DNA from: Chondrus crispus | Taxonomy: Eukaryota; Rhodophyta; Florideophyceae; Gigartinales; Gigartinaceae | DNA length: 64,000 bases | NCBI RefSeq assembly: GCF_000350225.1 | Contig: NW_005179080.1 | Location: forward strand, 124,001 to 188,000 | Reading direction: 5' to 3' | Program-made: the position numbers and the translations under genes | Notes under the pieces: generated by a model | The model's input: only the letters and a program-made list of their open reading frames with translations | The model's database searches: none | What the model was told of the DNA's origin: nothing | In this document: positions 31,037-43,395 of the stretch, piece after piece | Numbering within the stretch: position 1 is the stretch's first letter | Layout of the letters: every line of letters begins with the position of its first letter

Positions 31037-33058
31037 TGTATAAACTTTATACTGCAAATTCCACTCACCGCAGATCATGCCGTGCTGTCATGTCGTGCTG
31101 TCGGGTGAGAAGGAACTTTTTTTTTCGACATGGCGCATGTACGATGACGGGCATTTGAGCTGCCTTCAACACTGATTTTCATCTCTAACGTCCACTGAAA
31201 GAAGGAAACGCACCCTTGCATCGTTTCGATCGTGTTTGCATCTCATAATCTGCAGAAAAAGAGTCTTCAAAAAATGTTAGGATATCTTCGTGTCGGCAAG
31301 CAGGACGAGCATTCCGCTGTGATCCGTGCCCTTTGCTGACCTTCACCCCTTCCAGGAAAGCACTTTGGTCATCAGGTTATTCCCTCTCTTGCTGTCGTAT
31401 ATTACACGTGTACATAGCTCACCCACGGTACTTAACACCGTCGTCGCTCCTCCCCTCAGTAAGCACGACTAAGGTCTTGAGTCTCTCCTACACTCGCCCT
31501 CACCTCACACACACCCGAGAAAGTTTGCCTTACTAAGGACACGGCCTTTTTGTATGCGGCAAGGGGGTTTGAATTGAAAGCCCTTTGAAAGCGCCGTGAT
31601 GCCTTGCTTTGGCAAGGGAGGCTATGTTCTTTTCGGCATAGGACAATGACACCAATGTTGAGCGAGAAAACGTCGTTGATACCACTAGTTTTAGATTTCT
31701 CCAGCATATTCTCTTGCTGCTCAATGGTTCCTCGTTGCTCGTATTCGGGAGATTTTCATCTCTCAACATTTGAACGTCTGGTGGAAGCGCGATTCTGCTC
31801 GCTCACACGTAACCTGGCGGTTGGACAGGGGTACCTCAAATGGAGAATCGGTGAATGGGGTCAGTGTGCGAAGCAAGAGGTTTCTGGCTAGTGTCATTTC
31901 TCTCTTTATATCTTTCGCTTTGTCTGTGCATTACAGATTATTGCATCTAGTTGATCGAGAGCAGTTGCGTTGATGCCGTTCATTGGCGCTCATCATTACA
32001 TTGTTCGAGATAGCCGTGCAGCCGTGCGCCATGGTACGATTCGGGGCTGGCATCGAGGTTTTGAGAGGGCAATTAGCTATCCCCAACACCTAAATATCAC
32101 CGTCTTCGGCCTTGCTTGAGTAGGTAATAGACGAGAGGGCGAGCGCCCGTTATGTGCTGGGGAAGTTCCGTCGGTTCTCAAACGATGAGATGCATTGTTG
32201 TATTCACTATATCCACAAGGGTCGAGTACGTTCTTCTTCGCGTCGCAACTTAACGAGGAAACGACGTGTCCGTCCCAAGATGAGCACGCGATGTTGCTTC
32301 ATTTCCGCATGTCTTGCTGGCTGGTATAAGTAGATTAATATTATACTTTCGGAAAGTGGCCTCCGTTTTTGGCTGATATATATATATATAAAATGAATCT
32401 ACTTCTCCAAATTACAACTTGGTCGCATCATCTGAACCCTATTCCCAATTCCGTTTGTTTCATGAATTAGATATTGATTTCGTATGCTTTCTGACTGTTT
32501 CAGCAGACGTAGTCTTATAGTTTCAAGGAGCACTTTCTCCATAAAAAAGTAACCAATGTTTCACGACAAGAGCCTGACGGACAAATCGTTCGGTTCGGAC
32601 CTAATCGTATCGTAATCAATGCTTTCCTTTTTTCTTCTACAGTTGCATCATTTGCCATTATCATTTGTGTCTAAAGCCATACTTTCCTTTTATCCGAGGA
32701 CTGACAGTACTTCGGTCCTTTGTCGTGCTTTGGGATCTGTCCTTGTCTGTGGAGAAGGGTCGTCTCGATGCCCGTTTGTATATCGACCATCGAGACATGC
32801 TTGCACCATATGTGAGGAAGCAATTTCTCTTGGGATCATGATCCTCGCCTGCTCCTGGCTTTTACAGAGGCCTCAACTGACACACCTTTATTTTCTTTGA
32901 ATTTGGGTAGCATCTGCACAATATCCGGTGTCATTTCGGATGAGGTCCTGGACAACCGATATCAGAAATACAATGATTGGTCATCTCTGAAGTCAACAAT
33001 ACCCACCACAACGAGCTGGAATCATCTCATCCCTGAACATCATGGACAGCTCTGCGTC

Positions 33059-33066
33059 TATATAAG
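33059..33066 (+). promoter_or_regulatory. TATA box of the secreted-peptide gene
   Basis: tatataag lies about 113-120 bp before the chosen ATG at 33179, a usual distance for a gene with a roughly 85-nt leader. Confidence 0.5.
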
Positions 33067-33178
33067 ACATGCCCGAACCAGTTACTTTGTCCTTCAACAT
33101 CCCTCGCACCACAAGCCTTTCTCCAATCCAAACCGAAAACCGTCAAATCATCCGAAAAAGCAGGTCTACCTCTCCAAC

Positions 33179-33463
33179 ATGTATCATCGCCGCACATGTT
33201 TTCTCTTGGCCGTCTTGGCCCTGGTCACAGTCGCCTTTGCAGTGAATGACAAGCGCGTCGAGAAAGACATCTCCATTCAGCGAGATGCAGCGGAGGACAT
33301 GGAAGTTACAGAACGAAATCATGACATTTGCCATTGCGGCCTAAGCAAGAGCGATGCTATACATCTATGCAAAAAGTATCCCTACTATTACCGTGTCTCT
33401 AGTTGCCATTACTCTGGAGGCCATACAGATTACTGGGGATGGCGGTGCTGCATTCATCATTAG
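33179..33463 (+). CDS. Small secreted cysteine-rich protein (94 aa)
   Basis: The ATG at 33179 gives an N-terminal signal peptide (basic YHRR, hydrophobic CFLLAVLALVTVAFA, likely cut before VNDKR). An acidic, pro-region-like stretch follows (about residues 23-48, rich in Asp/Glu). The C-terminal 45 or so residues are compact and hold six Cys in a C-x-C ... C ... C ... CC pattern with many Tyr, His and Gly. This is the layout of secreted disulfide-rich peptides such as defensin-like or knottin-like proteins, but no specific family was recognised. Longer upstream readings of the frame lack a signal. Host defence or cell-wall function is conjecture. Confidence 0.65.
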   Translation: MYHRRTCFLLAVLALVTVAFAVNDKRVEKDISIQRDAAEDMEVTERNHDICHCGLSKSDAIHLCKKYPYYYRVSSCHYSGGHTDYWGWRCCIHH

Positions 33464-36190
33464 GAATGCTCGCTGAGCTACCCGCACCACCTGGAGTGCA
33501 GTTGTCAGAATGGACTCAACGGGCCACAATGGGATTATCAAATTCTTTGTTAGTCTGGAAGTCGACGACAGCTGTTTCAGTCTCAATGCCAATACATCGC
33601 AAAACAATTTCAAGTCCCTTTCATGAAGTGTAGTTGCTCGTAGAATTACCCGCGAAGGGTATCCTTAGTTGGCTGTGTGTGTGGGCATCGCGATGTACGC
33701 CGTTTTAGTTTAAAGTAAAAGCAATGAGAAGAAGTATCAATGCATATTCAAACAAAAACGTCCTGTTTCCATACCAAAACTTCACCTATGCACTCTAAGG
33801 TTATCAGAAAACTACGGCTGCTGCCTTTCTGCGGAATATCGGTGCCTTTTACGGCAACTTCTTCTTGAAGTACTCAGATCCACGAGTACTCCGATGTTCA
33901 TGTACGTGTTAGAAATAAGTTCACCATGGGGTCATAAATCAATGCGGAGAGTATCGTATCTCAGCAGAGTAAAGTGCTCCATCCATTTTCATACAGGAGG
34001 TTGTTATGGTATCTCTTCAGTTTTTTTAGCTACATGTCAGATGCTGCTCCCTGCGATGGGAACACTGACACCTGGACATGTGTCTCACATGATAACCACC
34101 GTCTTCGTGCACAAAGTAGTTGCCCCTCTTTGCAGTACGCATCAAGTGTCAGACGATGGTCAGGGCTGAAAGGTGGATGATGTTGTTGTGTTTATTCTGT
34201 TAGAGTTGCTTGCGAGAATTGTGCCTATACTGCATTGCATGTTCGGATGCGTCCTGAATGCATTCCAGATTGCATGACGCAATCAAGCTCAATTCTGCTG
34301 AATTGAGGAAATAGGTGCTGTACATATCATGTTAGATACGGGCAATCGACTATATCCCTAATCTGAGGTTGTAAGATTCACTCAAGTGAACCCAAAATTG
34401 TAGGGTGGTAAACAGGAGCTTTTTGCTGGTTGTGCGATCTGAATCTTGGTATACCGGGGGAATGCGACTCTCGCTTTCCAACCATGTGCAATTCACCGCT
34501 CGAAGTGTACCCGTTAAGGCGGACGGTGACGGTGAAGTCGGGTCCATATGCCTGCTCGCAACTGCTGTCCAGTCTAGTAAGGTCCACTTTTGTGGACTTT
34601 AAAGCACATAGGTTTTTACTAAAATTAATACTTCACTGCAGGTGTCCGCGTCATCATCAGAACTGAACTCTACTCCATCTTTGTCGAACTTTCCTTCGCC
34701 AATCTGTTCGTTTCTTCGACCGCAGATTCATGTCTGGCTAGGGAACGCCGTCGCCGACGACTACTTCCCAACTCGGTCTATCTTTCACACGCAGAAGGCT
34801 GTACTTCTTCAACAGAACCAATGCCAAGAAATTGCTCACATACACTTCTCCCCGATTTTCCAACCGGAGCCAGAACACCACGGGCCCCTAAAGCTGCCGT
34901 TGAGTGCCAAATATACCAGCAACTCCGCCACAGCCCCGTGTAAATGCGGGGCAAACATAAACGTTGCACAGGGAGTATTTCAATGTAGACTTATGTCCTC
35001 TCCATCCCTTTTTCTTGGTACCACAAAGTGCACAGTACTGCGCTACCTCTGGAATTGGCTGAGTTTGTTCGTGGCCAGTAGTATCCAGACGTAACCGCTT
35101 TCCATCGCCAGCGCTAAAGAACTCAATTTTTCTCCTTCTTCGCCGTTTAGCTATTTTTTGAGTCTATCTCTTTCACGCCACGTCACCGGGTCTCGACTTC
35201 GTACAACATTCAGAATCACATGGCTATGACAATCATATTTCGCAAGATTGTCCGCGTACTGCAAAAGGTCTGTTGAGAGGTCTGCGATGACGTCCGCCAA
35301 GGGTTGAAAGTTATTGAGAGGTTGCCTGTACCTCTCTAACGAGTAAAAGCGCTGTCTTCACTCCACTAAATCCTCGCGCTTAAACGTTCGCCTTGCAATG
35401 ATTCCTTTAATAGGTCTGCCAAACAAGTTTTGTGCTCCCATTTCAAGTGCTACGTCGAGGAGCAGTTGCATTGTGCTATCAATCTCGACTTTAAAGTGAC
35501 ATCGTGTCCATTAGTGACTGCTGTTAAAGTGAATTGTGTTTAGATTGGGACTACCTATGATAATATGTTGCCTGATTCGCACTGTAGCCTACAAATTAGC
35601 TGTATCCTACACCTTTTTGTCACCTACCACCCACCTTTGCCGTATTAGGCCTCAGGTGTACTATTCCCTTATGGAATGTGTTACCTACCTTTAAGAACTA
35701 CTTTTTTAGGTACGTTTGAAAGGCTTCCTGGGTAGCAACCCTCTTGTTGGTAGCGTAGTGACACTTTTAGATTATTTCGTAAGTATCTCCTCGAGTTCTA
35801 GAGTACTATAAATGTCCACGACTAAACGGCCCCGGCGCTCGGCATCAAATCTTAACATCAACAAAACCAACCACCAACGACAACCTCCTGCCAACGCGTC
35901 CCGTCTCTCCCCAGTGGCTCGCCCTCCGACCACCGCACCCCGCGCCAACCCGACCTGTGCGTACCTCTTTCACCCCGTGCTGCGTTTGGCCTGTGCTCCC
36001 ATTTTTGCTCTACTGTACCCCTTTACAGTACTTTCTCCGACTCTTCGAAGTTAATGGAAAATTCTGTTCTCTCATTGGCCGTATCTTTTTGCAGCTGGAA
36101 AATCAGGGAAATATTTCGCCGCCGCCGTGACACGTGTTCTAATTCAACCTCACACCTCAGTTCTAAGACCTATTCTGTCCCTCACTCACT
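33464..36190. other. Intergenic stretch, no gene recognised
   Basis: Only short, domain-free ORFs. A small hairpin-like aagtccac/gtggactt motif lies near 34578-34600. A Pro/Thr-rich ORF at 35812-36054 preceded by tataaatg might be an upstream exon of the zinc-finger remnant that follows, since gtgcgt occurs at about 35957 and ctacag at about 36200. This is too weak to call. Confidence 0.4.
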
Positions 36191-36920
36191 TTGTTACTGC
36201 TACAGCATAGCTTAACACTGTGTGCGATACAGCGAGCTCACGCTTGGCCTTATATAACGCAGTGGATGGCGGCCCTGAAGCGACCGTCAAACCACCCCGA
36301 CGTGTTCAGAGAAGCCGCAGAGCTCGCTGCCGATACTGCACCGCCGCTTTCGCACCGCCGCCGCTCGCCGATTCGCTGCGCTCCGCCTGTCACTACTCCG
36401 CCGCCCCTCTCCCCATCGCCGCAACCGTCCTCCCCGACGAACTACAGTACCTCTGGTACAGAATTTGACGCTCCATCGCTGGTAGAAATTGAAACAGAAC
36501 AGCCTTCTTCCTCTGAATCTACCTCACCTACCGCGACCCCGTCCTCTAATTCTCACCCGGCTACTAGCGTATCGTTAATTCAGGAAGACTAAGAGCTTTC
36601 TGAGCGCCGGGTACGCTATATCCTCAGAGTAGCAACGGAACGAGAAGCTCGCCGAACTAATCCGCCGCCCCGAAGGCCCCAGACCCGCTACTGTCAGTAC
36701 TGTAAGAGGACCCTTTCGGGCCACCAACAGTACCGGTTCCACATTACAGGGGCACTGCACACGCGCTGTTCAACGTGTACTACACGAAGGACGTGTAAAC
36801 CGGACCTGTGTACAATGCAATAAGACTTTCACTACTGTACATAACTACACTGTCCACTGCCGTAGTACGCACCATCATGCTAAACTACGCCTATTAAGGG
36901 AAATTAGGAAGCATAATTAG
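36191..36920 (+). pseudogene. Decayed two-zinc-finger ORF related to the copia accessory ORF
   Basis: The frame from 36191 encodes a Pro/Ser/Thr-rich region, hits TAA at 36590-36592, then continues in frame through a basic segment into a finger CQYCK...H...H. A second finger, CVQCN...H...H, follows in another frame and ends at about 36920. Both fingers have spacing C-x2-C-x12-H-x5-H, identical to the two fingers of the ORF at 24839-25510. Order (acidic/Pro-rich, basic, finger, finger) and the RYC-x2-C entry to finger one also match. One stop and one frameshift make it a pseudogene. It may mark a vanished retroelement. Confidence 0.6.
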
Positions 36921-37153
36921 CTGAGTTACTGAATAAAGCATCTCCCATTAGCTAATTACAAAGAAGTTCTTTAAAAAGGTAATCATCCAACCAATGTATA
37001 AGGATCGAACATAAAAGGTGTAATCTAACCAACAAATAAGGATTAATCAAAAAAGGCAAACCCCCGACCAACACAGAAGGTTTATATAGAATCAAAAAAA
37101 CTGTCCACAACTAAATTCCGTAACTAAATCCAGGTTACTCAAATTGGCGCACC

Positions 37154-37444
37154 ATGTCTTCACTAGCTACGGTTCGTGATGAACTTTCTCGTTACAATCC
37201 TAGGAGTAATGCCCAGTGTGACATTAAGTCTACAATGGAGCTATACATTAACGAGGACCCTCAGCCTGCTAACGTCGAATGTATTAACTCATTACGAGAA
37301 GACCTTCCACATGAAGTCTTGTACTCTAATGAAGTTACCAAAGGTCCAACTACGCTATACCGTATATTACCAGACTACCTTTCACTTAAGGGCCTCATTT
37401 ACTCTCAGCACCCCATGAGTAAAGGAACAGCTCCCGCAACGTGA
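37154..37444 (+). CDS. Hypothetical protein, 96 aa
   Basis: ATG-initiated ORF of ordinary amino-acid composition, in an AT-rich stretch 230 bp after the zinc-finger remnant on the same strand. No family was recognised and no signal peptide is visible. It could be an eroded piece of a retroelement ORF or a chance frame. Kept at low confidence because of its position. Confidence 0.25.
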   Translation: MSSLATVRDELSRYNPRSNAQCDIKSTMELYINEDPQPANVECINSLREDLPHEVLYSNEVTKGPTTLYRILPDYLSLKGLIYSQHPMSKGTAPAT

Positions 37445-39420
37445 AACGTCGCAAACACGGCACGTATGGCAGTGCGGTGAGATGCAGCAAGTCACGGAAA
37501 CTGGCATGCGAGAGAGGAATGTGTCTACAGTGGGACACATACACGTAGCATGCATACACACGTTCTAAAGGTAGCAGCTATCCCAACAGCCTTGGTAGCC
37601 TTTCACTGCCGCCGTTCTTTAGATGGCCTGTGACCCGCAGCCTCAACAATAAACGAGTCATCGCTGTTAGCACAATAATCCCTTGATACTGGAGTCTCCA
37701 CAAGTCTTTGCCTGAGGTATTTTTCGTGTTAATTTAAAAATAGTACAAGTCAGTTATAAAGGCCGATGCAAAATTGTCTCTTTGAGTGCGTTTGTACCTA
37801 AATCAAACGATCCATTAAGTCCTTTGACCATTCTCGTAGCTTCAGAAATCCTGATAACAAGATGTGGTGGTTACCGAATATGTGAATTGCTTGAAGAGAA
37901 CTAAAACTCCATTTTAGACGCTACTAAAAGGCAGTTGCCAGATTGAATGCGACTCGCTCTAATAACACTGCTGCGGCAGTTTCTCGAGAACTGAGTATTG
38001 CCACCCTCGTCACACGCCTTCATACATACCAGAGCATGCGTACAGTGATCGATGCGACTTGACTGCCACCGTTCTAATAGTTGTCGTGTTCGTACACCTT
38101 GAAAAAGACGTTCCGGTAGTTGCGCACATTCCCAGTCGCCATCTTTGAAGAGGTTGTCATTTCCAGATCGGTGCCTGTTCCTTCTCCGCTGCCGTGCGTT
38201 GTAATTCCTGCGGTCACTACACGTGCAAGATCTGGCAATGTCATTTGTTCAGAGTATTACCTGGAGTAGAGGTTCTTTGATCATAGACAATCGGATGTGC
38301 AGCTTACCACAACGGACAAGAAACTAAACGTTTAAGGAGGATGCGCTGGCGACAGACATAGAAAGTATGTATTTTCTATCTCCTGCTGTACAGTGCTCGG
38401 CTCGGCGAGTGCTACTCGCACTGACATAATTTCTGGCGCAAGTTGCCGTTGTTTTACGCAACATCAAAACTCATTGATCAATGGCGGCATGAAGAGCACG
38501 AAAGCAGAAACCGAAAGCAAACGCGGACATATCGAGCTATGTGCTTTGATGCTGTTTAAGGTGCAAATGAGCATTGACAAATTCCGTACAGACTGTATTT
38601 CAAAGGAATGAAGTTGTTAATGTCAACACGCATGCCACGCCATGCGGCCAGACAAGTATACACCCGTCCCTACCACCGCCTGCATGCCAGCAGCGGCCCT
38701 CGGTAGCAATAGATAAGGGCGCGAGAATGTAGGCAATGGGGGGTAAAGGGAATTCACAACATCATGTCCATCATGTCCATGAGCACCAACCTCGCAGTCC
38801 GATGTTGTCATAAATACCCTTCTCATATCTACAGTACAGGGTACACCCTGCTCTCGACGTGTTGCAATTGACAATTGCAATTGGAGAGAGTCGACTCAAT
38901 CTATTTCTGATTTAGAATTGCTGTAGATGAGTGAACTAACTAACTTCAAGAGCAATCGCGATGCTGATCGGAGACCCGTTGACGTGTAGAGTCTCGCGAC
39001 AAGACTCCATGTTAAAGTCAACCATGATCGATTTCTGCACGGAAGTAAAGAATATAGAAACTTGTGTATTTCACCATGTAACCCCGCTGCCATGAGGGTG
39101 CTGAGCGTGCCCCTCGTGAAGTAATTCTTTGGCTGCTCTTTCTTCGTTGCACAGATATTTATTCTGGTGAGAAGTTGACTTTTTGTCTTCGCAGGTGCGC
39201 GTACACTACAAGATACTGTACTGTCCTAGTATTATGGATGTACCAAGTACATGTAGCAGTACACACACCCCGCCCGAAGATGAAGAGATTTGGAGAGAGA
39301 TGAGCAGGCTCTGGTTAACGTGGGCTCATGATCAACCAGAGTATGAAAAAGCCCATAATTTTGCCTTGCGCCAGAATCACTTGTCCGAGCAAAATGAGAT
39401 CTATGCCTCTACTGTAGCCT

Positions 39421-39478
39421 CTAACAACAATGCCATTACGTGTACCCTTCAGGGTACACGTAGTGGCATTGTTGTTAG
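39421..39478. repeat. Near-perfect hairpin, 28-bp arms, 2-nt loop
   Basis: Arms 39421-39448 and 39451-39478 pair with one mismatch. A partial extra copy of the centre (gaagggtaca) follows at about 39481. Confidence 0.92.
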
Positions 39479-39676
39479 TTGAAGGGTACAGAGTATTTGC
39501 TTTGCAAGGGCGGCAAGTGATGCATGCCGCACACAAGAAATGAGGAATGAGTTGATTTCACACGTCTGACCAAAACTCAGAAAAAACGTGCTAAAATTTA
39601 TAAGAAAAAAAGGACATGTCAATGGTGAGATTCTGGTGTCGTCATGTTCGGAACGTGGCAACAAACAACTTGCCGC

Positions 39677-39724
39677 AAATCGCGAACATATACAGCCATG
39701 TTTGGATGTATATGTTCGCGATTT
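39677..39724. repeat. Perfect hairpin, 18-bp arms
   Basis: Arms 39677-39694 and 39707-39724 are exact reverse complements around a 12-nt loop. Confidence 0.92.
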
Positions 39725-40368
39725 TCAAAATATTACAAGTCCAATAATTTAATGTATGGTGTCAGCGCGCCGTGATCCGTAAATTGGCTCAAGGGGTGCA
39801 TCATACCGAGCTATCGATAGGGAAGAGGGTAGAAAGGATGTGTTTTTGGGTCTTGGTTTGGTTGTTGGGAGACGAATTGCATCTCCTTCGATTGCCAGCC
39901 TCCCGCCTTTTTTCAAGTGTACAGGGGAGTCGCGATAGAGTGCTATCTTTGTTAGTGCCAGCTCCGATATAGTGATACCCTTTTGCGGGTGGCAAGAATT
40001 TTGAGCCAAAAACTAAGGATCTCCAGAGAAGCAGTTGAACGTTTTGCCCGAGAGCCGCTGCCGCCGGGCGGCGGAAAGATATTATGCAGTTGCTTACTAG
40101 AATAGAGACTATGGCGGAAAAAGGCAGGGTCGATGATGCAATTGGACATCTGCAAAAGTGTAGGCTGGCATCTATTGCTGCGAAAATGGAGCAAGTCAAT
40201 GCGACGTCTCGGAAGCTACTAATGACATAAATGCTTGATTAGACTTAGAGTCTGTAGTGAAGATGCAAAGTATGAGTGATGGCGTCTTGCGAACGGTCTT
40301 TCTGAGCAGTGATGCAAGGAAGTGGCTGCAAAAAAGCCGCAAGTCTCATTATCTTACAGTGCCTGGTT

Positions 40369-40416
40369 CGATATAGTGCCGTTTTCGGCCCACTGACACA
40401 GGGAGGCACTATATCG
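40369..40416. repeat. Hairpin, 12-bp arms, 24-nt loop
   Basis: cgatatagtgcc (40369-40380) pairs exactly with ggcactatatcg (40405-40416). Confidence 0.8.
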
Positions 40417-41248
40417 CGACCCCCGTGTACTGATATTCGGGGACATCAATAAAATGATTAAATTGAATTTTAATATATGCTAAATTGGATCTAGATTGAA
40501 TTCAATCGCACTTATGCGGTAGGCGACAGCCAATGGTGTGCTCTCGTATGGCACGTTGGTAGTGACAGAGGCCATTATTTTAACTTTGTGTGCGCCATCA
40601 TACTGTTAAGAAAAGTATTATATAGACCAATCAGGTGCACGCTGACGTCCATACATGTCTATACATGCCCGTCCATGCTGTCTTAAAGGAGGCCCTGAGC
40701 CCCCTTCATTCAACAGACTTCAACAGCACCCGCGTCCAGCTTGTGCCTGACACACACCATGCCATCTCAGCGATCCCAGACCGTGCTGCACACACCTACC
40801 TTCAAGTGAGTGTCCGTTTTGATTGCCTCTAACCCCGATCTTCCAATGGCATTGTATAGACTCGGCGACTTTGCCTTGAGAGGATATCTCTCTCTTCGCA
40901 AGGCATGTCTCTCGCGTACGTAATCAACAGTGCCGTGGTTACGCCTCACGTAACTACACGCTTTTCGAACACCGCAGCACAATTTATGAATAGGAAACAA
41001 CAGGGGCAGGCCTTGAGTCTAGGGCATTGTGCGGGCTGGTGATTCTTTGACGTACAGACGGACGGCGATAGCGCCCGTCTAGTTCTATCTTTGTAATAAA
41101 TACATTTGCCGCACATTTGCCGCCACCGTCGCTTCTTCACAGCTCCTCTCCTCCAGCACTCTTTTAAGCATTACATAGTCCCTCTGTTGCGTGTGACTAC
41201 CCTTGGTAGCTCCAACCACACTCACAGACCGCCTCAACCTGAAGAATC

Positions 41249-42778
41249 ATGGTTGCGGTCAACTTTTCTTTGCCCCTTGACAACTTAGGGTTGGTTGTGA
41301 AGGCTTGCTTTCTCGCTTTGCCAGCTTACATCCTCATCCGCCAGCTTCTCGTGTGGCTGAACAACAAACTCTACTCTGACCTCCACTCTATCCCCGGACC
41401 TACAGTTTCTGAGTGGCGCCGCGCGAGAATTGGATGGTCCCAGGCCTACCACATCATCTGCATGGATCCGTTCGAAACGGTACGCCTTTTCACTCGCTGG
41501 CGCAAGCAGTACGGCCCAGTGTACAAGATTCGTTCCATGTTGGGTGAGGTCGTGATCATGGCCACTTCAGTGTCGGCAATCCGAACCGTGAATATTTCCA
41601 AGAGCGGCTGCTTTGAAAAGATGGCTATGGCAAGGAAATTCATCGGCCCGCTTGTCGGGGATGAGGGTATTATACTCGCAGAGGGCAAGACTCACGCCAG
41701 AATTCGGAAGATGGTCGCCCCCGCTATGCACCACGACGCCTTGGTCAGTCTGAGCACCGTATTCCTTCAACAAGCCAAACTGTTTGCCGAGCGGTTGGGG
41801 GCAAGCGACCCTGAAAAGCTTGATATTCTAGCCGAATCCCGGCTTGCCACATTTTCGATCATCTACACGACGTGTTTTGGCACTGATATTGCTCAACCAG
41901 AGAGGATTGCGAGCTTGCAGAAGGCGTATCACGAGGTATTTAAAGAGCCGCTCTGGAGAACATTTCTCTCAAGTCTTTTGGGCCTCATATTTTGGTTCGT
42001 TGATCCAAGCGTCTTCAACTGGCGAGAAGACTTGCATCGGTACATTAAAAACACGTCAAAGCTACTTTGTGAAGAGTACTTTCACAGAGAGTCTCAGAAT
42101 GAGAAGCCATCCCAGAAGGAGAAGCCACTCTTATCATTTATGGTTGATCCTGATACAAATATGAAAATATCCTCTGGAGAGATGGTAGACACAGTTCTCA
42201 GCTTTCTAGTCGCGGGTCAAATAACCACGAGTGCATCGATCTGCTGGACTTTGTCCTTACTCGGGCGCGAACCGCAATGGCAAGAGCGCTTGTTTCAGGA
42301 GCTCCAAACATGGCGCGAGGAAGACGGTTTAGAACGGCTGGACGCTTTGCCCATCCTCGACCGTGTGGTGAAAGAGTCGATTCGACTGTATCCTCCTCTA
42401 AGTAACGTTACACGAATATCTATGAAGCCGGTAAATATCGATGGATACCTGATCCCCGCAGGCATCGCCGTTCGAATGCCCATCACTTCTATGCAGAGGG
42501 ACGAGGAAATTTGGGGGAATGATGCCGATAAGTTTAATCCTGATCGCTTTCTGGATGAAGACTTGGTAGTGAAATCAAGGATGTTTTGGTCCGCTTTCCT
42601 TTTTGGAAGGAGAAGTTGCATAGGCCAGCGGTTTGCACTCTTGGAGATCAAGGCTCTCATCTCGATAGTTATGCTTCAACATGTTATTGTCAAGCGGAAC
42701 CCAGAAGTGCCCCAGCCCTCATGTCGAGGTTGCTTTGCCGTCCCCAAGGACATGAAGATATACTTCAGGCGTAGATAG
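41249..42778 (+). CDS. Cytochrome P450 monooxygenase, paralogue 1
   Basis: A 509-residue microsomal-type P450 that would use a reductase partner to insert oxygen into a hydrophobic substrate. An N-terminal hydrophobic anchor spans about residues 13-36, followed by a proline hinge (IPGPTV, 48-53). I-helix AGQITT is at 322-327, ExxR at 376-379 (KESIRLYPP), the PERF-type FNPDRF at 429-434, and the haem loop FGRRSCIGQRF has the ligand Cys457. All hallmark residues are present and the length is normal. It is a clear paralogue of the P450 at 47837-49372; both share GIILAEG-x2-HAR and HHDAL. Overall it resembles the CYP4-like clan, but clan and substrate are not resolved. Single exon. Confidence 0.93.
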   Translation: MVAVNFSLPLDNLGLVVKACFLALPAYILIRQLLVWLNNKLYSDLHSIPGPTVSEWRRARIGWSQAYHIICMDPFETVRLFTRWRKQYGPVYKIRSMLGEVVIMATSVSAIRTVNISKSGCFEKMAMARKFIGPLVGDEGIILAEGKTHARIRKMVAPAMHHDALVSLSTVFLQQAKLFAERLGASDPEKLDILAESRLATFSIIYTTCFGTDIAQPERIASLQKAYHEVFKEPLWRTFLSSLLGLIFWFVDPSVFNWREDLHRYIKNTSKLLCEEYFHRESQNEKPSQKEKPLLSFMVDPDTNMKISSGEMVDTVLSFLVAGQITTSASICWTLSLLGREPQWQERLFQELQTWREEDGLERLDALPILDRVVKESIRLYPPLSNVTRISMKPVNIDGYLIPAGIAVRMPITSMQRDEEIWGNDADKFNPDRFLDEDLVVKSRMFWSAFLFGRRSCIGQRFALLEIKALISIVMLQHVIVKRNPEVPQPSCRGCFAVPKDMKIYFRRR

Positions 42779-43395
42779 AATTTCATGTATTGGACTGCTA
42801 ATTGTACGATATGTCGTGCGATCTTTGTAAATACATTTTGTAGCGATAGAAGGCCATCATAGACACAGCATTCAAAATTCAAGCAACTCCAGCTTCGCTC
42901 CCGCGTTATGCGCGCGCACTGTTGTATTATGTACCACTATGAGTATATCCATCACTCGTACATGGGGTCTGAAGATGTAATGCGATTTGATAGCTTATGG
43001 TCCGCTGTGTTGATTGTCCCGCCTGCCTGGACCACCTTTTTGAAAGCATATATTACAAATGAGAATACCCGTGGTGGTCTAAGTTTACTCAAAATCTCTG
43101 CCGCAAAATAATACTATGAAAGCTAGCGAGCATCCTTTAGACTTTCAACACGCGATCTAGAAAAGGATTCGCCTTCAAAATACTGTATTCTGATGTATCG
43201 AAAAAGCTTATTCCCCAAGTTTAGAATCGCGCTCCCTGTGCACCAACTCAGAATAGAAAGCATTACCTCGCCATTGATGAAAGTAAATAGCATGAACCAC
43301 AATGAGTGCCGTTAATTGTAGTGGTGCAGCCCATGTAGGTACACAACACGACAATGAGAAGTCGGTAAGGGAATAAATTAGACAAACAGAGGCAG
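42779..43395. other. Intergenic, convergent 3' ends
   Basis: Region between the 3' ends of the P450 gene (+) and the secreted-protein gene (-). No further gene seen. Confidence 0.5.

Larger units (their letters stand above)
30557..33178. other. Long intergenic stretch, no gene recognised except small features
   Basis: Contains the 55-bp hairpin at 30982-31036, a (TA)n run at about 32377-32391, and the upstream region of the secreted-peptide gene. Short ORFs show no domains. A multi-exon gene cannot be fully excluded by eye. Confidence 0.4.
37445..41248. other. Intergenic stretch with several hairpins, no gene recognised
   Basis: Short ORFs only. Three hairpins (39421-39478, 39677-39724, 40369-40416) cluster within 1 kb. 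The last few hundred bases probably hold the promoter of the P450 gene at 41249. Confidence 0.4.
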
